From positions 1 to 64,000 of the forward strand of contig CAWCXI010000027.1 of the NCBI GenBank assembly GCA_963799415.1: a stretch of DNA of 64,000 nt, written 5' to 3'. Below the pieces are notes generated by a model. That model made no database searches. It saw only the letters and a program-made list of their open reading frames with translations, and was not told the DNA's origin. Position 1 is the first letter of the stretch. Each line of letters starts with the position of its first letter. This stretch comes from JAMXLO01 sp963799415. GTDB lineage: Bacteria; Pseudomonadota; Alphaproteobacteria; Acetobacterales; Acetobacteraceae. Below, in pieces: positions 35,701 to 44,561 of the stretch. The position numbers and the translations under genes were made by a program.

Positions 35701-37656
35701 TTAATCAGTCTTGTATCCCTGAAATCCGCACACTCGAAGGAAACGATAGATGCCATCATACGCATCAGGTGGGCGAGTTGTGTCTTCCGCATCTCCTTCG
35801 GGCACAAATACAATCAGGCCCTGGCGCGCCCTGGTTAGGAGTACGCGATATGAATTCGCCACATATGCCCGCCGTGAAGCCGCGTTCACAGCTTGCCATC
35901 GCGTTCCTTTGAACTGCAGCGCTTGCCACGCGTTGCCCGCGCGCCGAAAATTGGCGTCCCAGCATAGGCAGGCCCAATCGAGTTCAAGTCCTTGGACGTC
36001 GAACTCCGTGGCGGCATCTTCTAGGGCATCGGCAGAGCGCACGTCGTCAGAAGGTGCCAAGAACCACTTTTCGGGCTCGATCTTGGCCTTGACAAAGATC
36101 CCGTGGGGTTTCAGGCGAGCGGCGTTCGACGAAGCTAGAAGGCCTGCACGTTCGCTGCCGCGCCGACGTTCGCGTAGCCATATACGTGCGTTGCCAAGAT
36201 TACGGGTCATAAGAAGGGGATAGTTGGATAGGTCCTGGTAGATCCGGACGGCCGCATCGCCATCGCCATCAATCAGTTGGCCTACGAAGTCCGAGAGTTT
36301 TTCGGCTCGAAAGGAGCGAATCGATGTCGCCAAGTGGAGGTCGGGAGCGGTCTTGATGTCTTGTAGTTCAGGTAGTTCAGAGCAGTGCGGTAGGGACTCG
36401 GGCGCATACACTTCCCAATGGGGGAACGAACGCTCGAGCGCCCGCGGCCATTCCTCGATGCCGGCTTCACCCGTATTGATTTCTTGGCCTGCACCCACCA
36501 GGCAGATGATGGCGCACCAATCTGCGTGGCGGTCCATCACCCTGAGCAGGAACTCAGGCTCGGACATCGAGAAACCGAGCTCTCCATGCCTCTGCCGCAT
36601 AAACTTGGAAGTCTGCTCGACATCCCATGCGCGCTGCGCCTCATCGAAGATGACGACCCTCTCATTCGGTGCGGCATCGGAGGCGAGCGCGTCGTCGCGG
36701 AAATGATGGATGTTTTGAATGAAGGCCGAAGCACGACGATGTTCCTTGGCTTTGGAGGACACCCTGCCAGCCTCACGTGCCTGCTTGACAGCATCGAGCG
36801 CTAACGCTTCGCGTAGGACCGCGACCAGCGGCCCATTTCCGGAGAGGAAAACCGCGTGCTCGTCACTATGCGCCCGCTGGCGCGTCGTAGCCAAATTAAG
36901 ACCGGCTAGTGTCTTGCCGGACCCAGGCACCCCAGTGATGAAGCAAACGATTTTTCTCTGCTGGCCCTTTGCCAAGTCGATTATTCGCGCGACATAGTCA
37001 GTGGTTCGAGTAAGGTTCTCCGCACCTGCCTCGGAACGCGAGATCTCCTCAACATCGTGGCCGCGATAAAGGGCTTGGGCGGCCTCGACAATGGTCGGTG
37101 TTGGGCGATAGCGACCGGCAAGCCATTGCGCCGGATCGATTGGGGTTCCTCCGCAGACGCGGGAGGCGTGTTTGATAGCGGACGCTAGCTCGTGCGCGTT
37201 GACGCGCAAGGGGCGGGCAAGGCCATCGTCATCCCATACTAGTGCCTGCTCTATGCCGCCCGGCGCTTCGGTGGCGACCAGAATGGGCACGATCGGACGC
37301 TGGTGGCTAGTTTCATGGAAGTATTTAAGATCGATCCCGTAACCATAGACCTGATCGATGGCGGACCGATCGAACTGTCGCTCGCCGCGCTTGTACTCAA
37401 TGACAAAGATGGTTCCGTCCAGAAGCACGATCAGATCGGCCCGTCGGCCCATTCTGGGGATCAAGAACTCCATGAAGAAGTGTGCTGATGGCAGCTCCGT
37501 AGCGAGCGTTCGCAGGTGGCAAATCTGATATTCCCAGGCAGCCCGCTGGGTTAGGTCAATTGCAAAAGGAAGCTTTTGGGCGAGCTGGCCTAAGAGTTTG
37601 TCGCTGCTTGCGGCACTGACCTCGTGAGCTGAAATAGAGATATAGGCACGATCCAT
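35701..37656 (-). CDS. PD-(D/E)XK nuclease fused to DUF2075 helicase-like ATPase
   Basis: 651 residues in one frame, ATG 37656. Residues about 60-95 carry the nuclease signature (RADLIVLLDGTIFVIEYK, with Asp74, Glu87, Lys89). The helicase-like part has Walker A GVPGSGKT (242-249), Walker B VVIFDEAQ (334-341), and a motif VI-like NSYRVLLTRARQGLIVFVP near the C terminus. DUF2075 proteins are superfamily 1-like NTPases often found in defence islands. Standing alone, between a conserved hypothetical gene and small exported proteins, it could be a single-gene restriction or antiphage factor. Base composition looks lower in GC than its neighbours, suggesting transfer. Confidence 0.8.
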   Translation of the reverse strand: MDRAYISISAHEVSAASSDKLLGQLAQKLPFAIDLTQRAAWEYQICHLRTLATELPSAHFFMEFLIPRMGRRADLIVLLDGTIFVIEYKRGERQFDRSAIDQVYGYGIDLKYFHETSHQRPIVPILVATEAPGGIEQALVWDDDGLARPLRVNAHELASAIKHASRVCGGTPIDPAQWLAGRYRPTPTIVEAAQALYRGHDVEEISRSEAGAENLTRTTDYVARIIDLAKGQQRKIVCFITGVPGSGKTLAGLNLATTRQRAHSDEHAVFLSGNGPLVAVLREALALDAVKQAREAGRVSSKAKEHRRASAFIQNIHHFRDDALASDAAPNERVVIFDEAQRAWDVEQTSKFMRQRHGELGFSMSEPEFLLRVMDRHADWCAIICLVGAGQEINTGEAGIEEWPRALERSFPHWEVYAPESLPHCSELPELQDIKTAPDLHLATSIRSFRAEKLSDFVGQLIDGDGDAAVRIYQDLSNYPLLMTRNLGNARIWLRERRRGSERAGLLASSNAARLKPHGIFVKAKIEPEKWFLAPSDDVRSADALEDAATEFDVQGLELDWACLCWDANFRRAGNAWQALQFKGTRWQAVNAASRRAYVANSYRVLLTRARQGLIVFVPEGDAEDTTRPPDAYDGIYRFLRVCGFQGYKTD

Positions 37657-37760
37657 ATGTCGTGGTTGCCAAATATGTTGAGAGACTTCTACATGTTTTC
37701 GGGCACCGGCGCGAGACGCTTCGGGCGATGTCTAACGGTCGGCGCCCGCGCCCAATCCGC

Positions 37761-37779
37761 TCCATTGAGCTAACGGGAC
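37761..37779 (-). other. tRNA 5'-half-like sequence
   Basis: On the minus strand GTCCCGTTAGCTCAATGGA resembles the acceptor and D-arm start of a tRNA. The anticodon arm, T arm and 3' acceptor strand are not found downstream, so this is not a tRNA gene. It could be the remnant of an integration site next to the nuclease-helicase gene, or chance. Confidence 0.25.
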
Positions 37780-37789
37780 ACGAACGTTG

Positions 37790-38062
37790 CTAATCTTGCC
37801 ACGGATCTTTGTAATTGGGGTCAAATTGCTGCCGACGTCGCACGTAGTCCTGCTGATTCTGCAAATCTTGCTGGCGTACAGTGTGTTTGTGCCACTGATG
37901 TCCGGCGATGCAGCCGCCCACTGCGCCGAGGATGCCATGACCGGCCATGTGACCAGCAAGGGCACCGGCGGCTGCGCCAGACAAACAGCCGATAGCCTGA
38001 GCGGTGGAGCTGGCGATCGTGAGGCTTAGGATTGCTGCGGCGGAGAGAAGTGCGTAGCGCAT
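37790..38062 (-). CDS. Exported Gly-zipper protein, 90 aa
   Basis: Signal peptide MRYALLSAAAILSLTIAS ending near AQA, then a Gly-zipper block (GAAAGALAGHMAGHGILGAV, GGCIAGH) and a Gln/Arg-rich charged tail (QQDLQNQQDYVRRRQQF). Small outer-membrane or periplasmic Gly-zipper proteins have this layout. ATG 38062 chosen because it begins the signal peptide; ATG 38095 is also open. Confidence 0.65.
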   Translation of the reverse strand: MRYALLSAAAILSLTIASSTAQAIGCLSGAAAGALAGHMAGHGILGAVGGCIAGHQWHKHTVRQQDLQNQQDYVRRRQQFDPNYKDPWQD

Positions 38063-38081
38063 TTCGCGTTGATCCTCGCTC

Positions 38082-38516
38082 TCACTGTTTAGCAAATGGC
38101 TGCTTGCGGAATACCATCTGGTCAGTTTTGTTGGTGACCAGGCGCAGCACTTTCCCGCCGCTCTCGAGCGTGTATTGATCCGTCTCGACCGTGGCCGCGC
38201 CGTGCTCTTGACTGACTTTCGATTTCACCGGCGTGAAGACTATCGAGCCGCTCGTGCGGTTGGTCGGTTTCTGCTCATAAGTGCCGGCCATTTCCGCCAC
38301 TACCTTATCGTCCTGCACCGTCTCGCTGGCCCAGTGACCATCCGACAATACGTCCATGACGATGATAACGCTGTGACCAGGATGGGCTCGCCATTGTCCG
38401 GAGATGCTTTCATCGGCTTTCGCCAGTGCTGGCGCGAACACGACGAGAGCGGCGAGGAGTCCGCGGCGGCTCAACGCCGTGTCAGCTACGGCACGGAGGG
38501 TAGTTGGTAATGTCAT
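38082..38516 (-). CDS. Twin-arginine-exported small protein, 144 aa
   Basis: From ATG 38516 the N terminus contains SRRGLLAALVVFAPALAKA, a twin-arginine-type signal. The mature domain has alternating strands (QWRAHPGHSVIIVMDVLSDG, WASETVQDDKVVAEMAGTYE, YTLESGGKVLRLVTNKTDQM) consistent with a small beta barrel or lipocalin-like fold. No family assigned. It is transcribed with the Gly-zipper gene 19 bases downstream. Confidence 0.65.
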   Translation of the reverse strand: MTLPTTLRAVADTALSRRGLLAALVVFAPALAKADESISGQWRAHPGHSVIIVMDVLSDGHWASETVQDDKVVAEMAGTYEQKPTNRTSGSIVFTPVKSKVSQEHGAATVETDQYTLESGGKVLRLVTNKTDQMVFRKQPFAKQ

Positions 38517-38775
38517 CCCAGGACCTTCTTCGTCGAACAGCGTGCCGGTATTCACACTGACGAGGAATCCGGGTCAAGCGCCGGTTTCTTGGCCGTGTCG
38601 CTTCAGGCGCTTCGGAGGCGTTCTACCGCTCGGGTTCTGGACCTGGAGCCTGAGCTCCCGGCTGCGGCAGGCCTCCTTGCCGGGTCCTCTTATGAGGGTT
38701 GCGAATAAGTCGCAACTGCAAAAGCCGAGCGCAGGCTACTGATCGGTAGGCGGCTGGTTCCGCCAGAGCGGAGAA

Positions 38776-38965
38776 ATGGCCGTCGTGCATGTTTGTCTGT
38801 GCAACGCCCTGACCGATCGCCAGGTGAAACTGGCCGCCGCTACCGCCGGCACGACCAAGCCGAGCAGCGTCTATGCCGCATGCGGTTGCCGTGCTCAGTG
38901 CGGCCAATGCGTCAAGGCACTGGTTGCCTTGTTGCGCGGTGACGATTGCGGAGAACCGGAGCTAG
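38776..38965 (+). CDS. bfd: Bacterioferritin-associated ferredoxin-like protein, C terminus frameshifted
   Basis: A 2Fe-2S protein of the Bfd type, which helps release iron from bacterioferritin. The motif is complete: VCLCNALTDRQV (C-x-C) then YAACGCRAQCGQC (C-x2-C). The frame as given continues to 39567, overlapping the next gene, which a 60-residue protein should not do. A single missing base at about 38938 would end it at TAG 38963-38965 after AVTIAENRS, giving the normal length. I therefore place the end there. Confidence 0.7.
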
Positions 38966-39076
38966 GTGATCCGCGACACCCTGGGCTGGGCGGCCGAATT
39001 CAGGTGGCGGCCCACGTGGCGGCAGGAATCGGGATGAGGTGGACAGGGCGATGCTTGCGCGCATTGCCATCACGGG

Positions 39077-39796
39077 ATGAGAACCTCGATGCCTCTGTCA
39101 TTACAATGGAGCGAGATTGCGCTGCGGCTCGCGCTCACGGTCGTTGTGGGCCTCATGCTTGGTTACAATCGGGGCGAGCACGGCAAGGCAGCGGGCATGC
39201 GTACAACCTTGCTGGTATGTTTGGCAGCGTCCGTCGCCATGATGCAGGTAAACCTGCTGCTTCCCCTGGCAGGACGGACGCCCGATTCCTTCGTCATGAA
39301 CGACCTGATGCGCCTGCCGCTGGGGATTCTCACCGGTGTCGGCTTCATCGGTGGCGGTGCCATCCTTCGCCGCGGAAGCCTCGTTGTCGGTGTCACCACG
39401 GCTGCAACGCTGTGGTTAGGGACCGTGATCGGGTTATGCATTGGCGGGGGGCAGATCGCTCTTGGTCTGGCAGCAACTGTGCTCGGTCTTCTTGCGCTAT
39501 GGGGGCTGAAATGGGTCGAAGGCAGCTTGCGGCAAGAATCGTATGCATGCTTTTCGATCGAAACTGATGCGACCGGTCCAAGCGAACAAGAACTTCGGCG
39601 CAGGATTGTTGATGCGGGGTTATCTATCGCGAGATGCGAAATCTCAGTCGATCGCGTCCGTGACTGCCGAACGCTTGTATTCGGGCTGCGCGAAACACGA
39701 CTTGCCTCCGACACCACGCCGCCTCGTGTGGTGGCCGAACTCGCGAGCGAGACCGGCATCGTGAAACTTCACTGGACCACCCCTGCACCCGTTTGA
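39077..39796 (+). CDS. MgtC/SapB family membrane protein
   Basis: Five membrane helices in the N-terminal 140 residues carry the family motif (GLMLGYNRGEHGKAAGMRT, GVGFIGGGAILRRG, GVTTAATLWLG). The C-terminal ~90 residues form the cytosolic ACT-like domain (QELRRRIVDAGLSIARCEIS). MgtC proteins affect magnesium/phosphate homeostasis and, in pathogens, survival in acid. Start is ATG 39077 or 39089; both fit. Confidence 0.85.
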   Translation: MRTSMPLSLQWSEIALRLALTVVVGLMLGYNRGEHGKAAGMRTTLLVCLAASVAMMQVNLLLPLAGRTPDSFVMNDLMRLPLGILTGVGFIGGGAILRRGSLVVGVTTAATLWLGTVIGLCIGGGQIALGLAATVLGLLALWGLKWVEGSLRQESYACFSIETDATGPSEQELRRRIVDAGLSIARCEISVDRVRDCRTLVFGLRETRLASDTTPPRVVAELASETGIVKLHWTTPAPV

Positions 39797-39940
39797 GATG
39801 TGGGCCCTCTCGTTCGTTTCCGGCGATGCAATCGGCTCGTCGGCAGTATGAGACATCCTGGGCCGCCGGTGCCCACTGTCTCGATGCCCTCTCCGGGTGC
39901 ACATTGATCCGGATGTGACTATCCTTCTGGGAGGAACTGC

Positions 39941-40351
39941 ATGAAGATCAAACTGCATCACCTGAACCTGTGCTCGAAGGACGTTGCGGGCATGGAGGAG
40001 TTCTACCGTTCGGTGCTGGATCTGGCGCCCGAGCCGTCACTGAACAGCGCACGCGACACCACGCAGGGCTACGCCGCCCCGGTCGCCTTCGTGACTGACG
40101 GCCAGACGCAGGTGCATCTGGCCACGAAGGATCTGGGCGTCGGCTTTCGCACCGAGCATATTGTCAATCCGCTTGAGCGCGGGCACATCGCATTCCGCAC
40201 CGATGACATTGCGGCGTTCAAGCGGCGGCTCGAGGAGAAGAACATCCCGTATTCCGACTACGGCCAGTGGGCGATGAACGGCTGGCATCAGATCTTCTTC
40301 TACGACCCCGAGGGCAATGTCATCGAGGTCCACCAGGACATGAGCGGGTAG
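39941..40351 (+). CDS. VOC superfamily (glyoxalase-like) protein
   Basis: 136 residues with paired beta-alpha-beta-beta-beta modules. Metal ligands expected for the fold are visible: His in KLHHLNLCSKD, His in RGHIAFRTDD, and Glu in GNVIEVHQD. Substrate unknown: dioxygenase, isomerase and fosfomycin-type enzymes share the fold. ATG 39941 has GGGAGGA upstream. It is the only gene between MgtC and a palindromic repeat. Confidence 0.85.
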   Translation: MKIKLHHLNLCSKDVAGMEEFYRSVLDLAPEPSLNSARDTTQGYAAPVAFVTDGQTQVHLATKDLGVGFRTEHIVNPLERGHIAFRTDDIAAFKRRLEEKNIPYSDYGQWAMNGWHQIFFYDPEGNVIEVHQDMSG

Positions 40352-40371
40352 TCGATTATCTACGAAGCAGC

Positions 40372-40438
40372 GCCCCCTCCCCCCAACCCTCGGGTCGAGC
40401 GCCCGAGGGCAGGCCCCCTCCCGCGAGGGGAGGGGGAA
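40372..40438. repeat. GC-rich intergenic palindrome, longest copy
   Basis: Two hairpins: CCCTCGGGTCGAGCGCCCGAGGG and CCCCTCCCGCGAGGGGAGGGG. Sits between convergent genes (VOC protein and solute-binding protein). Same family as at 31938 and 32742. Confidence 0.65.
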
Positions 40439-40444
40439 GTGTGC

Positions 40445-42049
40445 CTACTTGTCGAGCCAGATTGTGGCGAGGTCCTGGTTGACGTAGTGGCTGGGGCCGA
40501 TCTTCCAGCCGTGCATGTAGGACCGCTCGGGAAGCATGCGGTTCCACCATAGCATCGGCCACTCATAGGCCATGGTGTCCACTACCCGCGTCTCGTAGGC
40601 CCGCATCAACAGGCGCTGCTTCGCGGGGTCGGTCTCGTGATACATCTTTTCGTAGATGTCGATCAGGTCCTGGTCGTCAAAGCCGCCGTAGTTCTCCACG
40701 AAGGCTTTTTTGGGCAGGTACTTCTGCGTGTCCATCACCGGATTGACCACGCCGTTGCAGTTGGCCTCCACCACGACGTCGAAGTTGCCGGTGCGCATCG
40801 CCTCGAACCACGGACCGGTCGGCACGACTTTCTGCGTGACCTTGACGCCGATCTTGCTCCATTCGTCGACGATCCAGGTGCCGACATATTTGTATGGCTG
40901 ATCGACGTTGCGGTTCAGCATCTCGAAGCTGAGGTTGTCCTGACCTGCCTCGTGCAGCAGCCGCTTGGCCTCGGCGCGCGACTTGTCGATGTCGGGCCAG
41001 AAGCCGGCCATCTGCTGCAGTTCGTCCTTGGTCGCCGCTAGCGGTGAGCCAGGGAAGACGATGCCGCCGACGGTGTGCACGTTGGCGATCTTCGACAGCG
41101 CCGGTGCGCCGTGCCACTGATCTATCGCCAGCAGCAGCGCCTTGCGCACCCGCACGTCGTCGAACGGTTTCTTCTTCGAATTCGGCGTGATGAGATTGCC
41201 GCAGTTCCAGTCACTGGTCTGAATGGTGACCTTGTCGCCGAGTTCCTTCTTGAGCTGATCGATCGCCGAGGGTGGCAGGCCGCGGAATTCGGTGGTCGCG
41301 CGATCGGCGCGGATCGCCTCGGTGCGTACCACCTGCTTGTCGGCGAAGATGGCGGTGAAGCCGTCGAGATAGGGCTGGCCTTTGTGGTAGTAGTCGGGGT
41401 TGCGCTCGCCTTTGATCGACTGGCCGAGATCGTAGGCCACGAACTTGAACGGCCCGCTGCCCATGATGTTCCGCATGTACCAGTTCGGGTCCTTGTCGAG
41501 GATGTCCTTCTTGTAGACGTAGGCATACGGGTCGGCGAGCGCGGGCAGGAACGTGAGCGTGGCGAACTTCAGATGGAACACCACGGTGGTTGCGTCAGGT
41601 GCCGAGACCGTATCGACCATCTGGTACCAGTTGGCGCGTGCGCTGTTGTAGCCGGTCGGCGGATGGATGATGTGGTTCCAGCTCGCCGCGACATCGGTCG
41701 CGGTGAGCGGTGAGCCATCGTGCCACTTCACGCCTTCGCGGATCTTGAACGTATAGGTTGTGCCGTTATCGGTCGGCGTCGGCATTTCGGTGCACAGGTC
41801 GCAGACGAACTTCGTCGTGTCCTCCGGATGCTCAGGATCGAGCCGGATCAGCACGCTGTAGAACGGCGCCGTCGCGTGGACGGTGGCGTAGGTGGTCTCG
41901 CGGTGGCCGTCGAAGCTTGGCGGAGCGTCCGCGGGGATCATGTAGGTCAGAGTGCCGCCGTGCTTCGGCGTTTCATCGGCCGCAGCCGGCGCGATGGCAA
42001 TGAACACAGCGACGGCGGCGAACCATGCCACCTGTAGACCTGAACGCAT
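40445..42049 (-). CDS. ABC transporter substrate-binding protein, family 5 (peptide/nickel type)
   Basis: Periplasmic binding protein of 534 residues with signal peptide (LQVAWFAAVAVFIAIAPAAA). Family 5 pattern: TYTFKIREGVKWHDGSPLTA, GSGPFKFVAYDLGQS, RKALLLAIDQ, and the distal lobe with MPEW-like ATIWLDK at the end. No permease or ATPase gene lies beside it, so it is an orphan receptor that may use an importer elsewhere. Confidence 0.9.
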   Translation of the reverse strand: MRSGLQVAWFAAVAVFIAIAPAAADETPKHGGTLTYMIPADAPPSFDGHRETTYATVHATAPFYSVLIRLDPEHPEDTTKFVCDLCTEMPTPTDNGTTYTFKIREGVKWHDGSPLTATDVAASWNHIIHPPTGYNSARANWYQMVDTVSAPDATTVVFHLKFATLTFLPALADPYAYVYKKDILDKDPNWYMRNIMGSGPFKFVAYDLGQSIKGERNPDYYHKGQPYLDGFTAIFADKQVVRTEAIRADRATTEFRGLPPSAIDQLKKELGDKVTIQTSDWNCGNLITPNSKKKPFDDVRVRKALLLAIDQWHGAPALSKIANVHTVGGIVFPGSPLAATKDELQQMAGFWPDIDKSRAEAKRLLHEAGQDNLSFEMLNRNVDQPYKYVGTWIVDEWSKIGVKVTQKVVPTGPWFEAMRTGNFDVVVEANCNGVVNPVMDTQKYLPKKAFVENYGGFDDQDLIDIYEKMYHETDPAKQRLLMRAYETRVVDTMAYEWPMLWWNRMLPERSYMHGWKIGPSHYVNQDLATIWLDK

Positions 42050-42157
42050 ATACAGCTCCCGTCCGCATTATTGATTGTTGGCAAAACCCGCATGGAGCCT
42101 GCCATTGGTTGCGCGATCAGTATGTGCCGTATCCGGCGGCGCGTCGAGATAGGCGGT

Positions 42158-43144
42158 TCAGCCGGTTCCGGCTGTCAGCTTCTTCAGGTCCGCCTGCGGC
42201 CGTGCGCCGTAGTGACTGATGACCTCGGCCGCGGCGATGGAGGCGAGCCTGCCGCACACCGGCAGCGGCTTGCCCGAGGTCAGGCCGGCGAGAAATCCAG
42301 CGGCATACGCATCACCGGCTCCCGTCGTATCAATGACACGTGTCGGTTCGGCGGCGATCTCGACCGTCTCGGCGCCGCGCAGGATCACACTGCCTGCCTC
42401 GCTTCGCGTCAGGGCGGCGAGTGCCACATCGGCGCGGGCGCGTTCGGCGGCGGCCTCGAAGGAGTTCTCCTCGTAGAGACTGGTTACCTCAGCCTCGTTG
42501 GCAAACAGGATATCGACGTTCTGCTTCACCAGTTCGCGGAATGCCGCGCGGTGGCGATCGACGCAGAAGGCGTCTGACAGGGACAGTGCAACCTGCTGTC
42601 CGGCGGCGTGCGCGGCGGCGGCGGCACGGAGGAAAGCACGCTGCGCGGCGGGCGGGTCGAACAGGTAACCTTCGAGGTAGGTCACGGCAGCATCTGCCAC
42701 CAGTGCATCGCCGACGTCGGTCTCGTCGAAGCTGACGCAGGCGCCGAGGTAGGTGTGCATCGTGCGCTGTCCGTCGGGGGTGACGACGATCAGGCAGCGC
42801 GCGGTGGAGGCGCCGCCATGTAGCGGCGTCGAGGGGAAGTGCACGCCGATCGCTGTCATGTCGTGGCGGAACACGGTGCCCAACTGATCGTCCGCCACCT
42901 TGCCGAGATAGGCGACCCGCGCGCCGAGTGCGGCGGCTACTGCGCAGGTGTTGGCGGCCGAACCGCCGCTGCTTTCCTGGCCTGGCGGCATGGCGGCATA
43001 GAGTGCATCGGCAGCACCGGCGTCGATCAGGGTCATCGAGCCTTTGCGCATGTCGTGGCGCGAGAGGAATGTGTCGTCGGTGCTTGACACCACATCGACG
43101 ATGGCGTTGCCGATGCCCAGGATGTCGAAACGAGTTGTCATCAT
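42158..43144 (-). CDS. PfkB-family sugar/adenosine kinase
   Basis: 328 residues. N-terminal substrate motif GIGNAIVDVV and GGSAANTCAVAAALGA, and the C-terminal ATP/anion-hole motif DTTGAGDAYAAGFLAGL. Pattern is closest to the adenosine-kinase-like branch of the family; sugar specificity cannot be read. ATG 43144 or 43141. Nearest genes are a solute-binding protein (3' side) and an IS110-type element (5' side). Confidence 0.88.
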   Translation of the reverse strand: MMTTRFDILGIGNAIVDVVSSTDDTFLSRHDMRKGSMTLIDAGAADALYAAMPPGQESSGGSAANTCAVAAALGARVAYLGKVADDQLGTVFRHDMTAIGVHFPSTPLHGGASTARCLIVVTPDGQRTMHTYLGACVSFDETDVGDALVADAAVTYLEGYLFDPPAAQRAFLRAAAAAHAAGQQVALSLSDAFCVDRHRAAFRELVKQNVDILFANEAEVTSLYEENSFEAAAERARADVALAALTRSEAGSVILRGAETVEIAAEPTRVIDTTGAGDAYAAGFLAGLTSGKPLPVCGRLASIAAAEVISHYGARPQADLKKLTAGTG

Positions 43145-43162
43145 TTTGTCCGTTCAATTGTT

Positions 43163-43241
43163 CATTGCGAGGGCGGCGAAGCCAACGAAGCAATCCCCAT
43201 CACCGGATGGAGATTGCTTCGTCGCTGCGCTTCTCGCAATG
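43163..43241. repeat. REP-type palindrome
   Basis: Left arm CATTGCGAGGGCGGCGAAGC... CGAAGCAATC and right arm GATTGCTTCGTCGCTGCGCT TCTCGCAATG form a long imperfect hairpin. It lies directly before the IS110-type element, whose family often inserts at REP sequences. A half copy occurs at 19501-19535. Confidence 0.7.
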
Positions 43242-43320
43242 CTGGGTGGACGGCCCCCTGACGGCATCATTGTGCCAAGCTGGCCATGGATGAACAGGGC
43301 AGCGAAGGAGACCGTCCGTG

Positions 43321-44148
43321 ATGGAGCGTAGCATCATTGGGATCGACCTTGCGAAGAACGTGTTCCAACTGCATGCGGAAGACGCGGCGGGGCATGTGCT
43401 GTGGCGCAAACGGCTGCGCCGCGAGGAGCTGGCGCGGTTCCTTGCCAAACAGCCGCCGTCGCTGATCGGCATGGAGGCATGTGGCTCGGCGCATCACTGG
43501 GGCCGCGTGCTCAGCGGGCAAGGCCACGAGGTACGGCTGATGCACGCGAAGTATGTGAAGGCCTATGTCAAACGCGGCAAGAGCGATCTGCGTGACGCGG
43601 AGGCCTGCTGCGAGGCCGTGCAGCGGTCCAACATGCGGTTCGTGCCGGTGAAAAGCGTCGAGCAGCAGGTGGGACGAGCGTTGGAACGGTCGCGCGATCT
43701 GCTGGTGAAGCAGCGGACCCAGATCATCAATGCGACGCGCGGTATGCTGACCGAGATGGGCATCGTTGCCGGCACTGGCCTGCGGGGCTTCAAGGCCTTG
43801 GTCGCTCGCATCGACGCCGGCGATGCGCGCCGCTTCGACACCGCGCGTGACTGTGCCGCCTGGATCGGCCTGACGCCGCTCACCAACAACAGTGCCGAGA
43901 AGACCCGCATCGGCCACATCAGCCGACAGGGCGATCACAGTCTGCGACGATTGCTGGTGCTCGGCGCCGCCAATCTGATGCGCCGGGCCAGAGTGAAGCC
44001 GGGCCAGGCCAGTGCCTGGGTGCAGGGCATCATGGCGCGCAGGCCGTTCAAGGTCGCAACCGTCGCCCAGGCGGCGAGGATCGCACGCATCGCCTGGGCG
44101 ATGCTGCGCTCGGGCGACAACTATCGGGCCGTGGCGGCGCATCCCTGA
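43321..44148 (+). CDS. IS110-family transposase, internally shortened (275 aa)
   Basis: RuvC-like DEDD domain: SIIGIDLAKNVF (Asp), LIGMEACGSAHHW (Glu), GKSDLRDAEACCEAV (Asp, Asp). The C-terminal domain with GLTPLTNNSAEKTRIGHISR and LRRLLVLGAANLMRRAR carries the family serine region. About 60 residues that normally separate the two (coiled linker and IPGIGP-type region) are missing, joined in frame at ALVARI-DAGDARRF. A functional DEDD centre remains, but the shortened linker may block activity. ATG 43321 with GGAGA upstream. Confidence 0.83.
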   Translation: MERSIIGIDLAKNVFQLHAEDAAGHVLWRKRLRREELARFLAKQPPSLIGMEACGSAHHWGRVLSGQGHEVRLMHAKYVKAYVKRGKSDLRDAEACCEAVQRSNMRFVPVKSVEQQVGRALERSRDLLVKQRTQIINATRGMLTEMGIVAGTGLRGFKALVARIDAGDARRFDTARDCAAWIGLTPLTNNSAEKTRIGHISRQGDHSLRRLLVLGAANLMRRARVKPGQASAWVQGIMARRPFKVATVAQAARIARIAWAMLRSGDNYRAVAAHP

Positions 44149-44561
44149 TGCCGGTGCCGCGGAGATTGACCTATCCGGACCCCGATTGTGCTTGCGCCGT
44201 GGCGTGCGGCGTCAAGCCCGAGCCGCCGCTGGCGGTCGCTGCGCGAGGCTTGACCCCGCACGCCACGGCGAAGCCTCGCTCGGGATCGGATTTGGCCAGG
44301 GCAACAATCTTCTGTGGCAGCAACACTCGGGCCGCACCTCACGACCCTATCGCGCAAGGAGCAAACCGCACCGACGGCAATTTGGTCAGGACCAGAACCA
44401 GGACACTCCGTTCTGTCATCGCGCGCTCAGCACGTCGCAATGCTGGGAACCTGGTTCGCGTTACCCATCGGGGCCAGCGGTCTTTCCAGACCGCACAAAC
44501 AGGCCGGATACATGAACGCTCCAGACCGCTACGCCGTCACCGCTTTTGCTGCTTGCCTAAC
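44149..44561 (+). ncRNA. Candidate IS110 bridge/seek RNA region
   Basis: 413 non-coding bases within the element, downstream of the transposase, the position used by IS1111-type elements. A long imperfect hairpin is formed by GCGCCGTGGCGTGCGGCGTC (from 44194) and the complement of GACCCCGCACGCCACGGCG (to 44270), with a smaller internal hairpin GCCGCCGCTGGCGGTCGC. No conserved RNA family sequence can be verified by eye, so this is a location-based call. Confidence 0.4.
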
